Origin: Streptomyces sp. WMMB303
GTDB lineage: Bacteria; Actinomycetota; Actinomycetes; Streptomycetales; Streptomycetaceae
Reading direction: 5' to 3'
NCBI RefSeq assembly: GCF_029351045.1
Contig: NZ_JARKIN010000001.1
Coordinates: 2,132,001 to 2,196,000, forward strand
Length of the DNA: 64,000 nt
This document shows, piece after piece, positions 45,949 to 54,275 of the stretch (positions are counted from its first letter, which is position 1; every line of letters begins with the position of its first letter). The translations under genes and the position numbers were made by a program. The notes under the pieces were generated by a model, which saw only the letters and a list, made by a program, of their open reading frames with translations, was not told the DNA's origin and did not search any database.

Positions 45949-47172
45949 CTACCGGCGCACCAGCGTGATCGTCGTCCACGCGCCCACGTGGACCCGGTCG
46001 CCCTCCTTGAGGGGGACGGGCACGAAGGGCTGGACCGGGTCCTCGGCGCCGTTGATGGTGGTGCCGTTGGTGGAGTCCTGGTCGACGACGGACCAGCTGC
46101 CGTCGGGCTGCTGCACCAGCAGCGCGTGCTGATGCGAGACCCCGGGGTCCTCCGGGGAGCGGCCCAGATCGATGTCCGGGGCCTCTCCCGTGGAGGCGCG
46201 GCGACGGCCGATGGTGACCTGCGGGCCGGTGAGCGGCAGCTGCTGCTCCGGGGAGTACGCGGGAAGGTTGAGCGCCGCCGCCTCGGGGCCGCTGCGCTGC
46301 ATCATCGCCATGAAGTAGGCACGGTCCGGGGCGATCATCGCCGTCCACGAACCGCCGCCCTGCGGCACTCCGCCGCCCTGCGCGGCGTGCTCCGGCATGC
46401 CGTGCTCCGGTGCGCCGTGCTCCGGTGCGGGCAGACCGCCGTACTCCGCGGGCCCACCCTGCTGCGGGGAGCCCGGGCCGGGGCCGTGCCCGCCCGGTAC
46501 ACCGGGTGCCGGAGGCGCGGGCGGGCCGGGCGGGGCCGGGGGCGGTCCGGGGTGTCCGCCGGGCACCTGCGGCGGCGCCGGGGCCGCCGGGGGCGCGACC
46601 ATCTGCTGCTCGGTGGGGCCGGGCGGGGACAGCTCCCAGTCGCCGCCCGCGGGCTGAGCATGCGGGCTCCCATACGGGTCGGCGAGGGGATCGGAGGGGT
46701 AGGGCTGCCGGTCCGGGCCGGGGAAGCCGCCGGGGCCCTGCGGTCCCGGGCTGTCGAATCCGGGCGGTGCGGGCGGCGCGGCGGGGGCCGGGAAGCCGGG
46801 ACGGGCGGCCTGGGGCTGCTGGCCGGGCGGGGCGTAGGTGGTCGGCGAGTGGGTCAGGAAGTTGTAGCGGCACTCCTCGCAGAAGGGCGCCTGGGACTCG
46901 CGCGGCGTCCCGCACTGGGGGCACGGCTCGGGCGGGCCCGAGCCGGGTCCCGGGTAGCCGTAGCCCTGCCCGGGGCCGTGTCCGGGCGGGGGCGGGCCGG
47001 GCGCGGGCGGCGGACCGGGCGGGCCCGGGTAGCCGTAGCCGCCCGGAGCGGGCGGCTGAGGGGGCGGCGGTGCGGCACCGGCGGGCGACCCCGGCGCTTC
47101 GGCCATGCGGTGGCCGCAGACCTCGCACCAGTCGTCGGCCGCTGACTGGTGGCCGTTCGGGCAAGTCGGCAT
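45949..47172 (-). CDS. Zinc-ribbon FHA-domain phosphopeptide reader (last gene of the signalling operon)
   Basis: 407 residues. Two N-terminal metal knuckles: C4-PNG-H8 with C16-EV-C19, and C84-PQ-C87 with C98-EE-C101. A long Pro/Gly/Gln-rich linker leads to a C-terminal FHA domain (about 315-407) with the phosphothreonine-binding residues in TIGRRRAS, SHQHALL and DSTNGTTING. FHA domains bind phospho-Thr on partners, so this is the natural reader or substrate of the PknG-like kinase encoded upstream, as GarA/OdhI are for mycobacterial and corynebacterial PknG; unlike those, it is large and has zinc ribbons. ATG at 47172 has GGAGG upstream. Confidence 0.9.
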   Translation of the reverse strand: MPTCPNGHQSAADDWCEVCGHRMAEAPGSPAGAAPPPPQPPAPGGYGYPGPPGPPPAPGPPPPGHGPGQGYGYPGPGSGPPEPCPQCGTPRESQAPFCEECRYNFLTHSPTTYAPPGQQPQAARPGFPAPAAPPAPPGFDSPGPQGPGGFPGPDRQPYPSDPLADPYGSPHAQPAGGDWELSPPGPTEQQMVAPPAAPAPPQVPGGHPGPPPAPPGPPAPPAPGVPGGHGPGPGSPQQGGPAEYGGLPAPEHGAPEHGMPEHAAQGGGVPQGGGSWTAMIAPDRAYFMAMMQRSGPEAAALNLPAYSPEQQLPLTGPQVTIGRRRASTGEAPDIDLGRSPEDPGVSHQHALLVQQPDGSWSVVDQDSTNGTTINGAEDPVQPFVPVPLKEGDRVHVGAWTTITLVRR

Positions 47173-47259
47173 GGTGGTGCCTCCCCCTCCGTGCTCCTGC
47201 TCGTCGGTACCTGCTGGTGCGGGTCGCGCCGGTCGTGCGGAGGCGCCGCGGCCGGGACG

Positions 47260-48615
47260 CTAGCGCTTCACGCGGACCGTCTTGGTGGACCGCGTCTCCA
47301 GCGTCATCTCGTCAGCCTCGGCGACCTTCGTCTTCAGTCGAACAGTACCCGTCGCGGCATCCACCACGTCGACCACCTTCGAAAGCAGTTTCGCAGTATC
47401 CGTGTTCCCCGACGCGTTCGCCAACTGCACTGCTCGCCCCAGTTTGGCCGTTGCGCCCGCTTCGTCCCCCGCCTTTCGGAGATCGAGCCCCGTACGGATC
47501 ACCTGGGCCAGTTCGGCCTGCCCCGTGTAGTGCGCCACCTGCGGATTGATGGAGGTGGTGGCCGCCAGGTCGTCCGTCCACACCGCGCGCACCAGCCCCT
47601 GCCCGAGTGTCTGCGCGGAACCGCCGTCCGGCGCGGGCAGCACCAGCGAGACCCGCGCGGCGAGCATCTCCTGGCCGATCCCGGCGGCCGGCACCTCCAC
47701 ACAGACGTGGTAGTCGCGCGACTCGTCCCCCCAGGACCCGGTCGGGTAGTCACCGGCGCGCGGACCCGCCTCCGTGCGGCGGTCGGTCAACTCCTCGACC
47801 GTGGGGGCCACCTGCTTGACGAACGCGATCCGGGAGCCCTGCGGGGTCCACAGCCGCAGCGCCACATCGGCGACCTCCTTGCCCATGGCGCTCTCCATCA
47901 TCCTGGTGAAGTCCGCCGCCAGACCGTCCGGATCGGCCACGATGTCGGCGGTGCCGAGCAGCGCCGAGGCGATCCCGGTGACCTCCTGGACCTCCCAGTC
48001 GGTGCCCACCCCCCGTGCGTCGCAGGTGAAGTGGCCCGCGCACGCCTCCAGCGCCGCGCGCAGCGCGGCGGGTTCCTCGTGCTCGTTGCGCCCGTCGGTG
48101 AGCAGGATGCCGTGCCGGATGGTGACGTCGGCGGCGCTCAACAGCCGGTCGGCCAGCCGCAGCCAGGTGCCGATCGCGGTGCCGCCGCCCGCCGACAGGC
48201 CGCGCAGCGCATCCTTGGCCTGCGCCCGGGTGGTGGCGTCGGCCACGGCGAGCGCACCGCCGCCGGGGAACACCTCCTTCGCCTTGTGGGTGCCCGCCAC
48301 GACGGCGAAGGAGACACCGTCCCGGAGCGTGTCGATCGCGGCTGCGGTGGCGTCGCGCGCGTTGCGCATCTTGGTGGGCGGATAGTCCATCGAGCCGGAA
48401 CAGTCGAGCATGATGACGACCGCCGCGTCAGCCCCCTCCGCCGCCGGCACCCGGCCCGGCTCGGTCACCGGCAGCGTCATGCCGCCCGTCGTACCACCCC
48501 CCGTGGAGGTGACGGTGACCACGGCGTTGACCTCTCGGGCGCCTTCGGGCAGGTACGCGTTCTGGTAGACGTCCACCGAGAAGCGCGGCGCGTTGGACTT
48601 CGCGAAGTTGGCCAT
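47260..48615 (-). CDS. von Willebrand factor A domain protein of the signalling operon
   Basis: 451 residues. An N-terminal beta region (SVDVYQNAYLPEGAREVNAVVTVT) precedes a vWA domain with the full MIDAS: D71-C-S-G-S75-M, a Thr in GGGTAIGTWL, and GILLTDGRNEHEE. A C-terminal helical part ends in basic residues. No signal peptide, so cytosolic. vWA, PP2C and kinase genes together form the phosphorylation triad described for TerY-type systems. ATG at 48615 has AGGAG upstream. It lies 151 bp after the PP2C gene, the largest gap in the operon. Confidence 0.9.
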   Translation of the reverse strand: MANFAKSNAPRFSVDVYQNAYLPEGAREVNAVVTVTSTGGGTTGGMTLPVTEPGRVPAAEGADAAVVIMLDCSGSMDYPPTKMRNARDATAAAIDTLRDGVSFAVVAGTHKAKEVFPGGGALAVADATTRAQAKDALRGLSAGGGTAIGTWLRLADRLLSAADVTIRHGILLTDGRNEHEEPAALRAALEACAGHFTCDARGVGTDWEVQEVTGIASALLGTADIVADPDGLAADFTRMMESAMGKEVADVALRLWTPQGSRIAFVKQVAPTVEELTDRRTEAGPRAGDYPTGSWGDESRDYHVCVEVPAAGIGQEMLAARVSLVLPAPDGGSAQTLGQGLVRAVWTDDLAATTSINPQVAHYTGQAELAQVIRTGLDLRKAGDEAGATAKLGRAVQLANASGNTDTAKLLSKVVDVVDAATGTVRLKTKVAEADEMTLETRSTKTVRVKR

Positions 48616-48766
48616 CTGTTCCGCTCCTGTTTGCTCTACAGCGACAAGTGGACAACGGGGCGGAGTGGAAGTGCGATGGTGCGTGCGGTACTTCCCCCCG
48701 GACAGCGCTCCCGTCGCCCCCGGCACCGCACAGCGATGTCCGAAGGCCCCCCGCGGCGGGCTCGGT

Positions 48767-50092
48767 TCAGGCCGGGCCCGCCCCTCCCGACGGCGCGGGG
48801 AACGGCAGCACGGCCACCGTCACGTTGTCGTGCCCGCCGCCGTCCAGCGCATAGCCGACCAGGTGCTGCGCGGCCTGGAGGGGGCGCGCCGAGGCGTCGG
48901 CCGGCACGGCCGCGGCCATCTCCCCCGCCGACTCGGCGTAGTTCCACAGGCCGTCCGTGCACACCACCACGACACCGGGCTGTTCGGGTTTGAACGAGCA
49001 GGTGTGCGGGTCGATCTCGTAGGCGTCCGCGCCGAGCCAGCCGGTGATCGCGTGCGCCCGCGGGTCCGCGTAGGCCTCGGCCTCGTTCATCAGCCCAGCG
49101 GCGACCATCTGGGCCGCCCAGGAGTCGTCCTCCGTCAGCCGCGCGGGGGCCGAGACACGGTCGTCGGGCACCCAGTAGGCGCGGCTGTCGCCGATCCAGC
49201 CGACGGTCACGACACCCTCCACGCTGATCGCGCCGACGACGGTGCAGGCCGGAGCGTTCTTGGACGGCTCGACCGGGGTGTCGGCGGCCAGCGCGTTGAC
49301 CGCTTCGGAGGCAGCCAGCAACGCGTCGTGCATGGCCTGCTGCGGGTGGCGGCCGGCCGGCAGCGCCCGGCGCAACGCCTCACCCGCGGCCTCGGCCGCC
49401 GCCGACGACGCCTCGTCGGGACGGGTGGCCGAGGAGACTCCGTCGCAGACGACGGCGAGGGTCGCGGGCGCACCCTCCGGGATGGCCGCCTCGGCGATGG
49501 CGAAGTAGTCCTCGTTGCGGTGGTGCCGCAGCCCCCGGTCGCTGGCGGCCGCGACGGTCCCCAGCGCGGACTCCATGTGGTCGCGTTCCCGGGGCTGCTT
49601 GTGGCCGCAGTGCTCGCAGTAGCCGTCGCTGTCGATCGTCCCGGTGCCGCAGGCCACGCACGTCGGCCCCGGGAACTGCGGGCCGGCGGCGGGCGCACGG
49701 GGGTCGGAGGCCGCCGCGGCGGACCGCGCCGCAGGGGGCGGCGGAGGCGGCGGCACGCTCGGGACCGGGGGCACCGGACCCGGGCCGGCCGGGCCGCCGG
49801 CGGGCGCACCCGGCGCCGCGGAAGGCGCCGGGCCGGATCCGGCCTGCGGCGGCGCTGCCGGGGGCGGCGGCACCGGAGGCGGCGCCGGGACTTCCTGGCC
49901 GGGCGGCGCTGCCGCCGGCAGGCCGTCCGGGAGCGTGGGTTCCCGGCGCGGCGCCGGAGGGGTGCCCCGGCCGGCTGCGAGGCCCTGCACGGCGGCTGCC
50001 AGATCCGCACCGCAGGCGCCGCAGAAGCGGTCGCCCTCCTCGAGCGGTTCCGCACAGCTCGGGCAGGCGGAGAGTTGGTCCAACTGAGGCAT
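48767..50092 (-). CDS. Zinc-ribbon PP2C protein phosphatase
   Basis: 441 residues. Two zinc knuckles (C10-PS-C13/C24-GA-C27 and C145-VA-C148/C159-EH-C162) are separated by a Pro/Ala linker. The PP2C domain occupies about 178-435: RHHRNEDYF, VVCDGVSSATRPDEAS, GWIGDSRAYW, VVCTDGLWNY and GGGHDNVTV, so all metal-binding Asp residues are intact. It should reverse phosphorylation by the upstream kinase. Its ATG (50092) is 2 nt after the kinase stop (TGACCATG), a tight coupling that favours matched amounts of the two enzymes. Confidence 0.93.
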   Translation of the reverse strand: MPQLDQLSACPSCAEPLEEGDRFCGACGADLAAAVQGLAAGRGTPPAPRREPTLPDGLPAAAPPGQEVPAPPPVPPPPAAPPQAGSGPAPSAAPGAPAGGPAGPGPVPPVPSVPPPPPPPAARSAAAASDPRAPAAGPQFPGPTCVACGTGTIDSDGYCEHCGHKQPRERDHMESALGTVAAASDRGLRHHRNEDYFAIAEAAIPEGAPATLAVVCDGVSSATRPDEASSAAAEAAGEALRRALPAGRHPQQAMHDALLAASEAVNALAADTPVEPSKNAPACTVVGAISVEGVVTVGWIGDSRAYWVPDDRVSAPARLTEDDSWAAQMVAAGLMNEAEAYADPRAHAITGWLGADAYEIDPHTCSFKPEQPGVVVVCTDGLWNYAESAGEMAAAVPADASARPLQAAQHLVGYALDGGGHDNVTVAVLPFPAPSGGAGPA

Positions 50093-50094
50093 GG

Positions 50095-52836
50095 TCACAC
50101 CCACGTCCTGGGGCGGAAACGGTTGGCCCGCTCCACCAGTTCGATCCTCGCGGTTCCGCTCTGCGCATGCCGGGCGAGCAGCCGGTAGGAGCGCTCCAGG
50201 CCGAAGCGCAGCCCCTCTTCGGTGAGCGGACTGTCCAACAGCCGTACCCCGGCACCCGGCGGTGCCCCCGGTGCACCCGCAGGCGCGGGCCCGGAGGAAG
50301 CAGCCCCCCGGGCGGGAACAGCCTGGCACAGCAGCCAGTCGAGTGCGCACCCGAGTACCTCGCAGGTCAGCTCGTGGCGGCGCACCTCGTCCAGCCCGAC
50401 GTGCTGGAGATCGGCCACCTGCTGCGCTGCCGCGCGCAGTTCCTCCAGCAGCGGCTCGTGCGGCGAGCGCTGCCGCAACCGGGCGCGAACCGCCGCGATG
50501 CGCGCCGGGGTGTAGTGGATGGAGGACTCCGGCACCGACTCCAGCACCTGGACGGCGCCCGGCCGGTCGCCGGCCGCGAGCCGCACCCGGGCCAGCCCGA
50601 ACGCGGCGCTCACGTACGACGGGTCGGTGGTCCACACCAGCCGGTAGTACTCGGCCGCGTTGTCCAGCTGGCCGAGCACCTCCGCGCAGCAGCCCAGGGC
50701 CAGCTTGGGTGCGGGCTCGCCGGGGAACGCGTCGTAGACCGCGTCGAAGGAGAGCGCGGCGGTCTCCCGGTCGCCGGTCGCCAGCGCGGCCAGGCCGCGG
50801 TACCACACGACCCGCCAGTCGTCGGCGTGCCGGGCCTCCAGGGCGTCCAGCGCGTCGAGCGCGGCCCCGGCGCCCTCCTGCCCCGCGTCGCTCTCCAGGA
50901 GGGCGCGCAGGGTACGCAGCCGCAGCTCCGGCGAGTCGGCCGGCGCCCCGTCCAGCGCGGTGAGCAGCTCGGCGGGCGAGGAAGCCGACAGCCCGGCGAG
51001 GAAGCCCGCGTTGGGGTCGGCGGCGTCGACGCGCGGGACGGGCAGCGCCAGTGCCGTCAGCCGGGTACGGAACGGAGCCAGCTCGACCACGCGCGCGGGA
51101 GCGGCGTCCGGGCTCCCGGCGCCGCCCGGCGGCGGGAACGAGGCGAGCGGCGCGGGCGGCGCGGTACGGGCCGGCGGCACCTCCGGCGCACCCGCCGGGG
51201 CGGGGGTGGGAGGCACGGCGGCGCCGCCCGCGGCCTCCGGCACGGTGGCAGCGCTGCCGGACGCCGCGGAACGCCCCGCGCCCGCGAGCGCGGCCGGCCG
51301 GGCGCGGCGCTTCCCCGCCGCCGGATCGCGCGCCCCCAGCAGGGAGGCGTCGCCGGACCGGGGCGCGAACAGCTCGGTGTCCACGACCCGCGGTTCCGGG
51401 CCGAAGAGGGTGGACAGGGCGGGGCGCGGCTTCCCGGTCTGCAACGCCACGACCTCCCGGAGGACCCCCAGAAGCTGGTCGGCCATCTCCTGCGCGGAGG
51501 CGAACCTGCGGCGCGGGTCGGGGTCGGTCGCCCGCACCAGGAACCGGTAGAAGGACTCGTACCGCTGGAAGACCCCGATGTTCTCCGGGTTGGGCAGGCT
51601 GTCGACGTAGACGTTGGTGTAGCCCTGGAAGTCGAAGGTCAGGACGGCGAGGGTGCGCGCCACGGTGTACAGGTCGGAGGCGACCGAGGGGCCCTCCTCG
51701 GCGACCTCCGGCGCCTGGTACCCGACGGTGCCGTAGATGGCGCTCTCGTCGTCGTCCATGCGGCGCACCGCGCCCAGGTCGATCAGCTTGAGCTGGTCGC
51801 CCTGCTGTATCGCGTTGTCGACCTTGAAGTCGCAGTAGAGCAGGTTGCGGCTGTGCAGATGTCCCAGGGCCTCCAGGGCCTCGATGCCGTAGGCGCACGC
51901 CTGCTCCACGGGCAGCGGGTCGCGCTTCCCCGCCGGGGTGCGCCGGTCGTTGGCGATCTGCTTGAGGGAGCTGCCGCCGACGTACTCCATCACGATGTAG
52001 CCGTCGAGGCTGCCGGTGCGCTGGTCGAGGTGCTCGACGAAGTTGTAGATGCGGACGATGTTGGAGTGCTCGATCTCCGCCAGGAAGCGGCGCTCGGCGA
52101 TCGCCGCCGCCATCGCGTCCTGGTCACCGGTGTCCAGCAGCCCTTTGAGGACGACCCAGCGGTCCGAGACGGCCCGGTCGACGGCCAGGTAGACCCAGCC
52201 GAGTCCGCCGTGCGCCAGGCAGCCCGCGACCTCGTACTGTCCGTGCACGATGTCCCCGGGACGCAGCTTGGGCACGAACGAGTACGGGTGGCCGCATTTG
52301 GTGCAGAACCCCTCCGTGCGGCCCGGCCGGTCGCCGCGCGCCCGCCCCACCGCCGCGCCGCACTCCCCGTTGCTGCAGAAGCGCTTGCGCTCGGGCACCT
52401 CCGGGTTCGCCAGGACGACCCCGGCCGGATCCGGCCGGGGCACCTGCGGGATCTGCACCAGTCCGGCGCCCAGCCTGCTCCGCCCGGAACTCTTGGCGGA
52501 GGTGCTGGAGCTGCGGACGGAGACCGAGCGCTCGGTGCCGGGCCCGGACAGCGAGCGGGAGAGCCGCCCGGAGACCGAGCGGCGCGAGGAGCGCGAGCGC
52601 GCCGAGCCGCGGGAGGAGGTCCGCGACGAGCCCGAGCGCGCCGAGCCGGAGGAGCGGCTGTGCCGCGCCGCGCCGGTCATCCCGGTGGGCGCCGCGCCCA
52701 GCATCCCGCCGGGTGCCACCACGGGGGCGAGCCCGCAGGTGCCGCAGTACAGCTCGCCCCCTCCCATGTCCTCGTACCCGCCGTCGCACTGCGGCCGCTG
52801 GCACGGCCGCTCCGGTGCGCTCGTCTGCTCGCTCAC
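50095..52836 (-). CDS. pknG: PknG-type Ser/Thr protein kinase with zinc ribbons and TPR domain
   Basis: 913 residues from GTG 52836, overlapping the upstream gene by GTGA. Order: zinc knuckle C12/C17/C31/C34; Ser/Arg-rich disordered segment 59-121; second knuckle C154/C159/C178/C181; kinase domain about 200-480; Pro/Ala linker; TPR-like helices from about 590. The kinase has AHGGLGWVYLAVD, Lys231, a PknG-type catalytic loop LLYCDFKVDN (Asp336, Lys338, Asn341; no HRD Arg), and DLG 353-355 in place of DFG. No membrane helix: a soluble kinase, with sensing supplied by GlnX/GlnH. M. tuberculosis PknG has the same order but a rubredoxin-like metal site and no Ser/Arg tract. Confidence 0.92.
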   Translation of the reverse strand: MSEQTSAPERPCQRPQCDGGYEDMGGGELYCGTCGLAPVVAPGGMLGAAPTGMTGAARHSRSSGSARSGSSRTSSRGSARSRSSRRSVSGRLSRSLSGPGTERSVSVRSSSTSAKSSGRSRLGAGLVQIPQVPRPDPAGVVLANPEVPERKRFCSNGECGAAVGRARGDRPGRTEGFCTKCGHPYSFVPKLRPGDIVHGQYEVAGCLAHGGLGWVYLAVDRAVSDRWVVLKGLLDTGDQDAMAAAIAERRFLAEIEHSNIVRIYNFVEHLDQRTGSLDGYIVMEYVGGSSLKQIANDRRTPAGKRDPLPVEQACAYGIEALEALGHLHSRNLLYCDFKVDNAIQQGDQLKLIDLGAVRRMDDDESAIYGTVGYQAPEVAEEGPSVASDLYTVARTLAVLTFDFQGYTNVYVDSLPNPENIGVFQRYESFYRFLVRATDPDPRRRFASAQEMADQLLGVLREVVALQTGKPRPALSTLFGPEPRVVDTELFAPRSGDASLLGARDPAAGKRRARPAALAGAGRSAASGSAATVPEAAGGAAVPPTPAPAGAPEVPPARTAPPAPLASFPPPGGAGSPDAAPARVVELAPFRTRLTALALPVPRVDAADPNAGFLAGLSASSPAELLTALDGAPADSPELRLRTLRALLESDAGQEGAGAALDALDALEARHADDWRVVWYRGLAALATGDRETAALSFDAVYDAFPGEPAPKLALGCCAEVLGQLDNAAEYYRLVWTTDPSYVSAAFGLARVRLAAGDRPGAVQVLESVPESSIHYTPARIAAVRARLRQRSPHEPLLEELRAAAQQVADLQHVGLDEVRRHELTCEVLGCALDWLLCQAVPARGAASSGPAPAGAPGAPPGAGVRLLDSPLTEEGLRFGLERSYRLLARHAQSGTARIELVERANRFRPRTWV

Positions 52837-54158
52837 TCTGCCCCCATGTTCATCGCTCCGCCCGCGGCGTCCCTGGTCTGCCGCCGGTGCTGCAGTGCCT
52901 CCTGTGCGGCCCGTTGGTAGCGCAGTACGGCGTCCTCCGCGGCCCGCAGGTCGCAGGGGGCGCTCCACAGCATCCGGCGCGCCGTGTCGTAGCGCTCGAT
53001 GAGCAGGCTGTCCTCGGCCAGACCGTGCTGGGCCACCTTTGCCTTGTACGCGTCCAGGCGGCCGCGCAGTTCCGCCCGCACGGCCAGTGGCGCGGTGACG
53101 GCCGAGAGTTGGGACCGGGCCCGCTCCAGTTCGTCCTCGGCGCTCGCCTCCAGTTCCTCCAGCAGCGGTGAGAGCCGGTGCCACTGCGCGTACCTGCGGT
53201 GCTCGACGGCTTCGGCGAGCCGGCTGTGCAGCACCGCCGGCGGTCCGCTGACGGCGGGCACCTCGGAGGCGGCGATCTTGGCCAGCACCTCGCCGCGCGC
53301 CGCGCGGGCCTCGGCGAGTGTGCGGTCGGCGCGGGTGAGCAGGTCGCGCAGCTTCATCAGCCGCTGTTCGGCGTCCTGCCGCACGGCGAGCACGGCGTCG
53401 ATCTCGCGCCGTACCTCCTCCAGCGCGCGGGCTGCGCTGTCGTAGCGGGTGGTGTCCGGTCTGCCGCCGCCCGGCGCGCCACTGCCTCCGGTGGGTGTCC
53501 AGAAGGCGAGCGGATCCCGGACGACCTCCTCGCGCAGCGCGGTGAGTTCGGCCGTGATGCGCTCCAGGTCGTCGGCGGACGGATGCTCACCGGGGCGCAC
53601 GCCCACCGAGTGCGCCAGAGAGCGCACGCGGCCCAGTTCGGCGGCGAGCATGTCGATCCGGGCCGGCAGCGCGGACCACACGGAGTCGGCCGCCGCCACC
53701 ACGTCGAGTGCCTGCGCGTACCACCCGTTCATCCGCTCGACGAGCTGCCCGAGGGTCAACTCCTCGGCGAGCTTCGGCGCCCCGGACAGGCTCGCCCCCG
53801 CGGTACCGGGCAGCCCCGCGCCGGGGACGGTGAGGGTGCCGCGCAGCAGCCGGGTCAGCTCGACCAGGTCGTCGCGGCTGGGCCAGCGGCGGCGCTCCCG
53901 CAGCCCGCGGGCCTGGCGCAGGGTGCGCGCGTAGACCTCGAACCCGTTCCACAGCGCGGTGATGGCGGCCTCGGCCCGGGCCCAGCGGTGCGCGGTCGTC
54001 CCGGCGAGCTCGGCGCCCTCCAGGAGCCTGCGCCCGGCGTGGTCCTGGAGCGCGAGCAGGGAGGACTCCACCGCCTCGTGCTCGGCGTCGAGCCGCTCCA
54101 GCACCCGGTCGGTCTCCTCGCGGCTCATCACCTCTCCGGCGGCTCCCGCGGACCCCAT
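52833..54158 (-). CDS. Coiled-coil protein encoded between the GlnH-like and PknG-like genes
   Basis: 441 residues, almost wholly helical and charged, with long heptad-rich stretches (about 10-100 and 255-430) and a Gly/Pro-rich break near 222-240. No membrane helix, signal or catalytic motif. I know of no named family. It overlaps the kinase start by 4 nt, so it is made together with it and could scaffold the kinase on the membrane sensor; that is inference from position only. ATG at 54158 follows AGGTGA. It has no counterpart in the mycobacterial pknG-glnH-glnX set. Confidence 0.75.
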   Translation of the reverse strand: MGSAGAAGEVMSREETDRVLERLDAEHEAVESSLLALQDHAGRRLLEGAELAGTTAHRWARAEAAITALWNGFEVYARTLRQARGLRERRRWPSRDDLVELTRLLRGTLTVPGAGLPGTAGASLSGAPKLAEELTLGQLVERMNGWYAQALDVVAAADSVWSALPARIDMLAAELGRVRSLAHSVGVRPGEHPSADDLERITAELTALREEVVRDPLAFWTPTGGSGAPGGGRPDTTRYDSAARALEEVRREIDAVLAVRQDAEQRLMKLRDLLTRADRTLAEARAARGEVLAKIAASEVPAVSGPPAVLHSRLAEAVEHRRYAQWHRLSPLLEELEASAEDELERARSQLSAVTAPLAVRAELRGRLDAYKAKVAQHGLAEDSLLIERYDTARRMLWSAPCDLRAAEDAVLRYQRAAQEALQHRRQTRDAAGGAMNMGAE

Positions 54159-54275
54159 CGATCACCTCGCTGTTCGACTCGTACTCACGGCGCCGTTCCC
54201 ACGAACCGGTTCCGCGGCGGCCACGTCGGCAGCCGCCTCGGCGGCCCTCTCCGCAGCGCGACCGCCGCGTCCGGT

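Noticed and set aside
52837..53184. Upstream extension of the kinase frame into the coiled-coil gene
   Set aside because: The extension is antifamily Gly/Arg/Pro text overlapping the coiled-coil gene; the GTG at 52836 with GTGA overlap and zinc knuckle right after it fits better.
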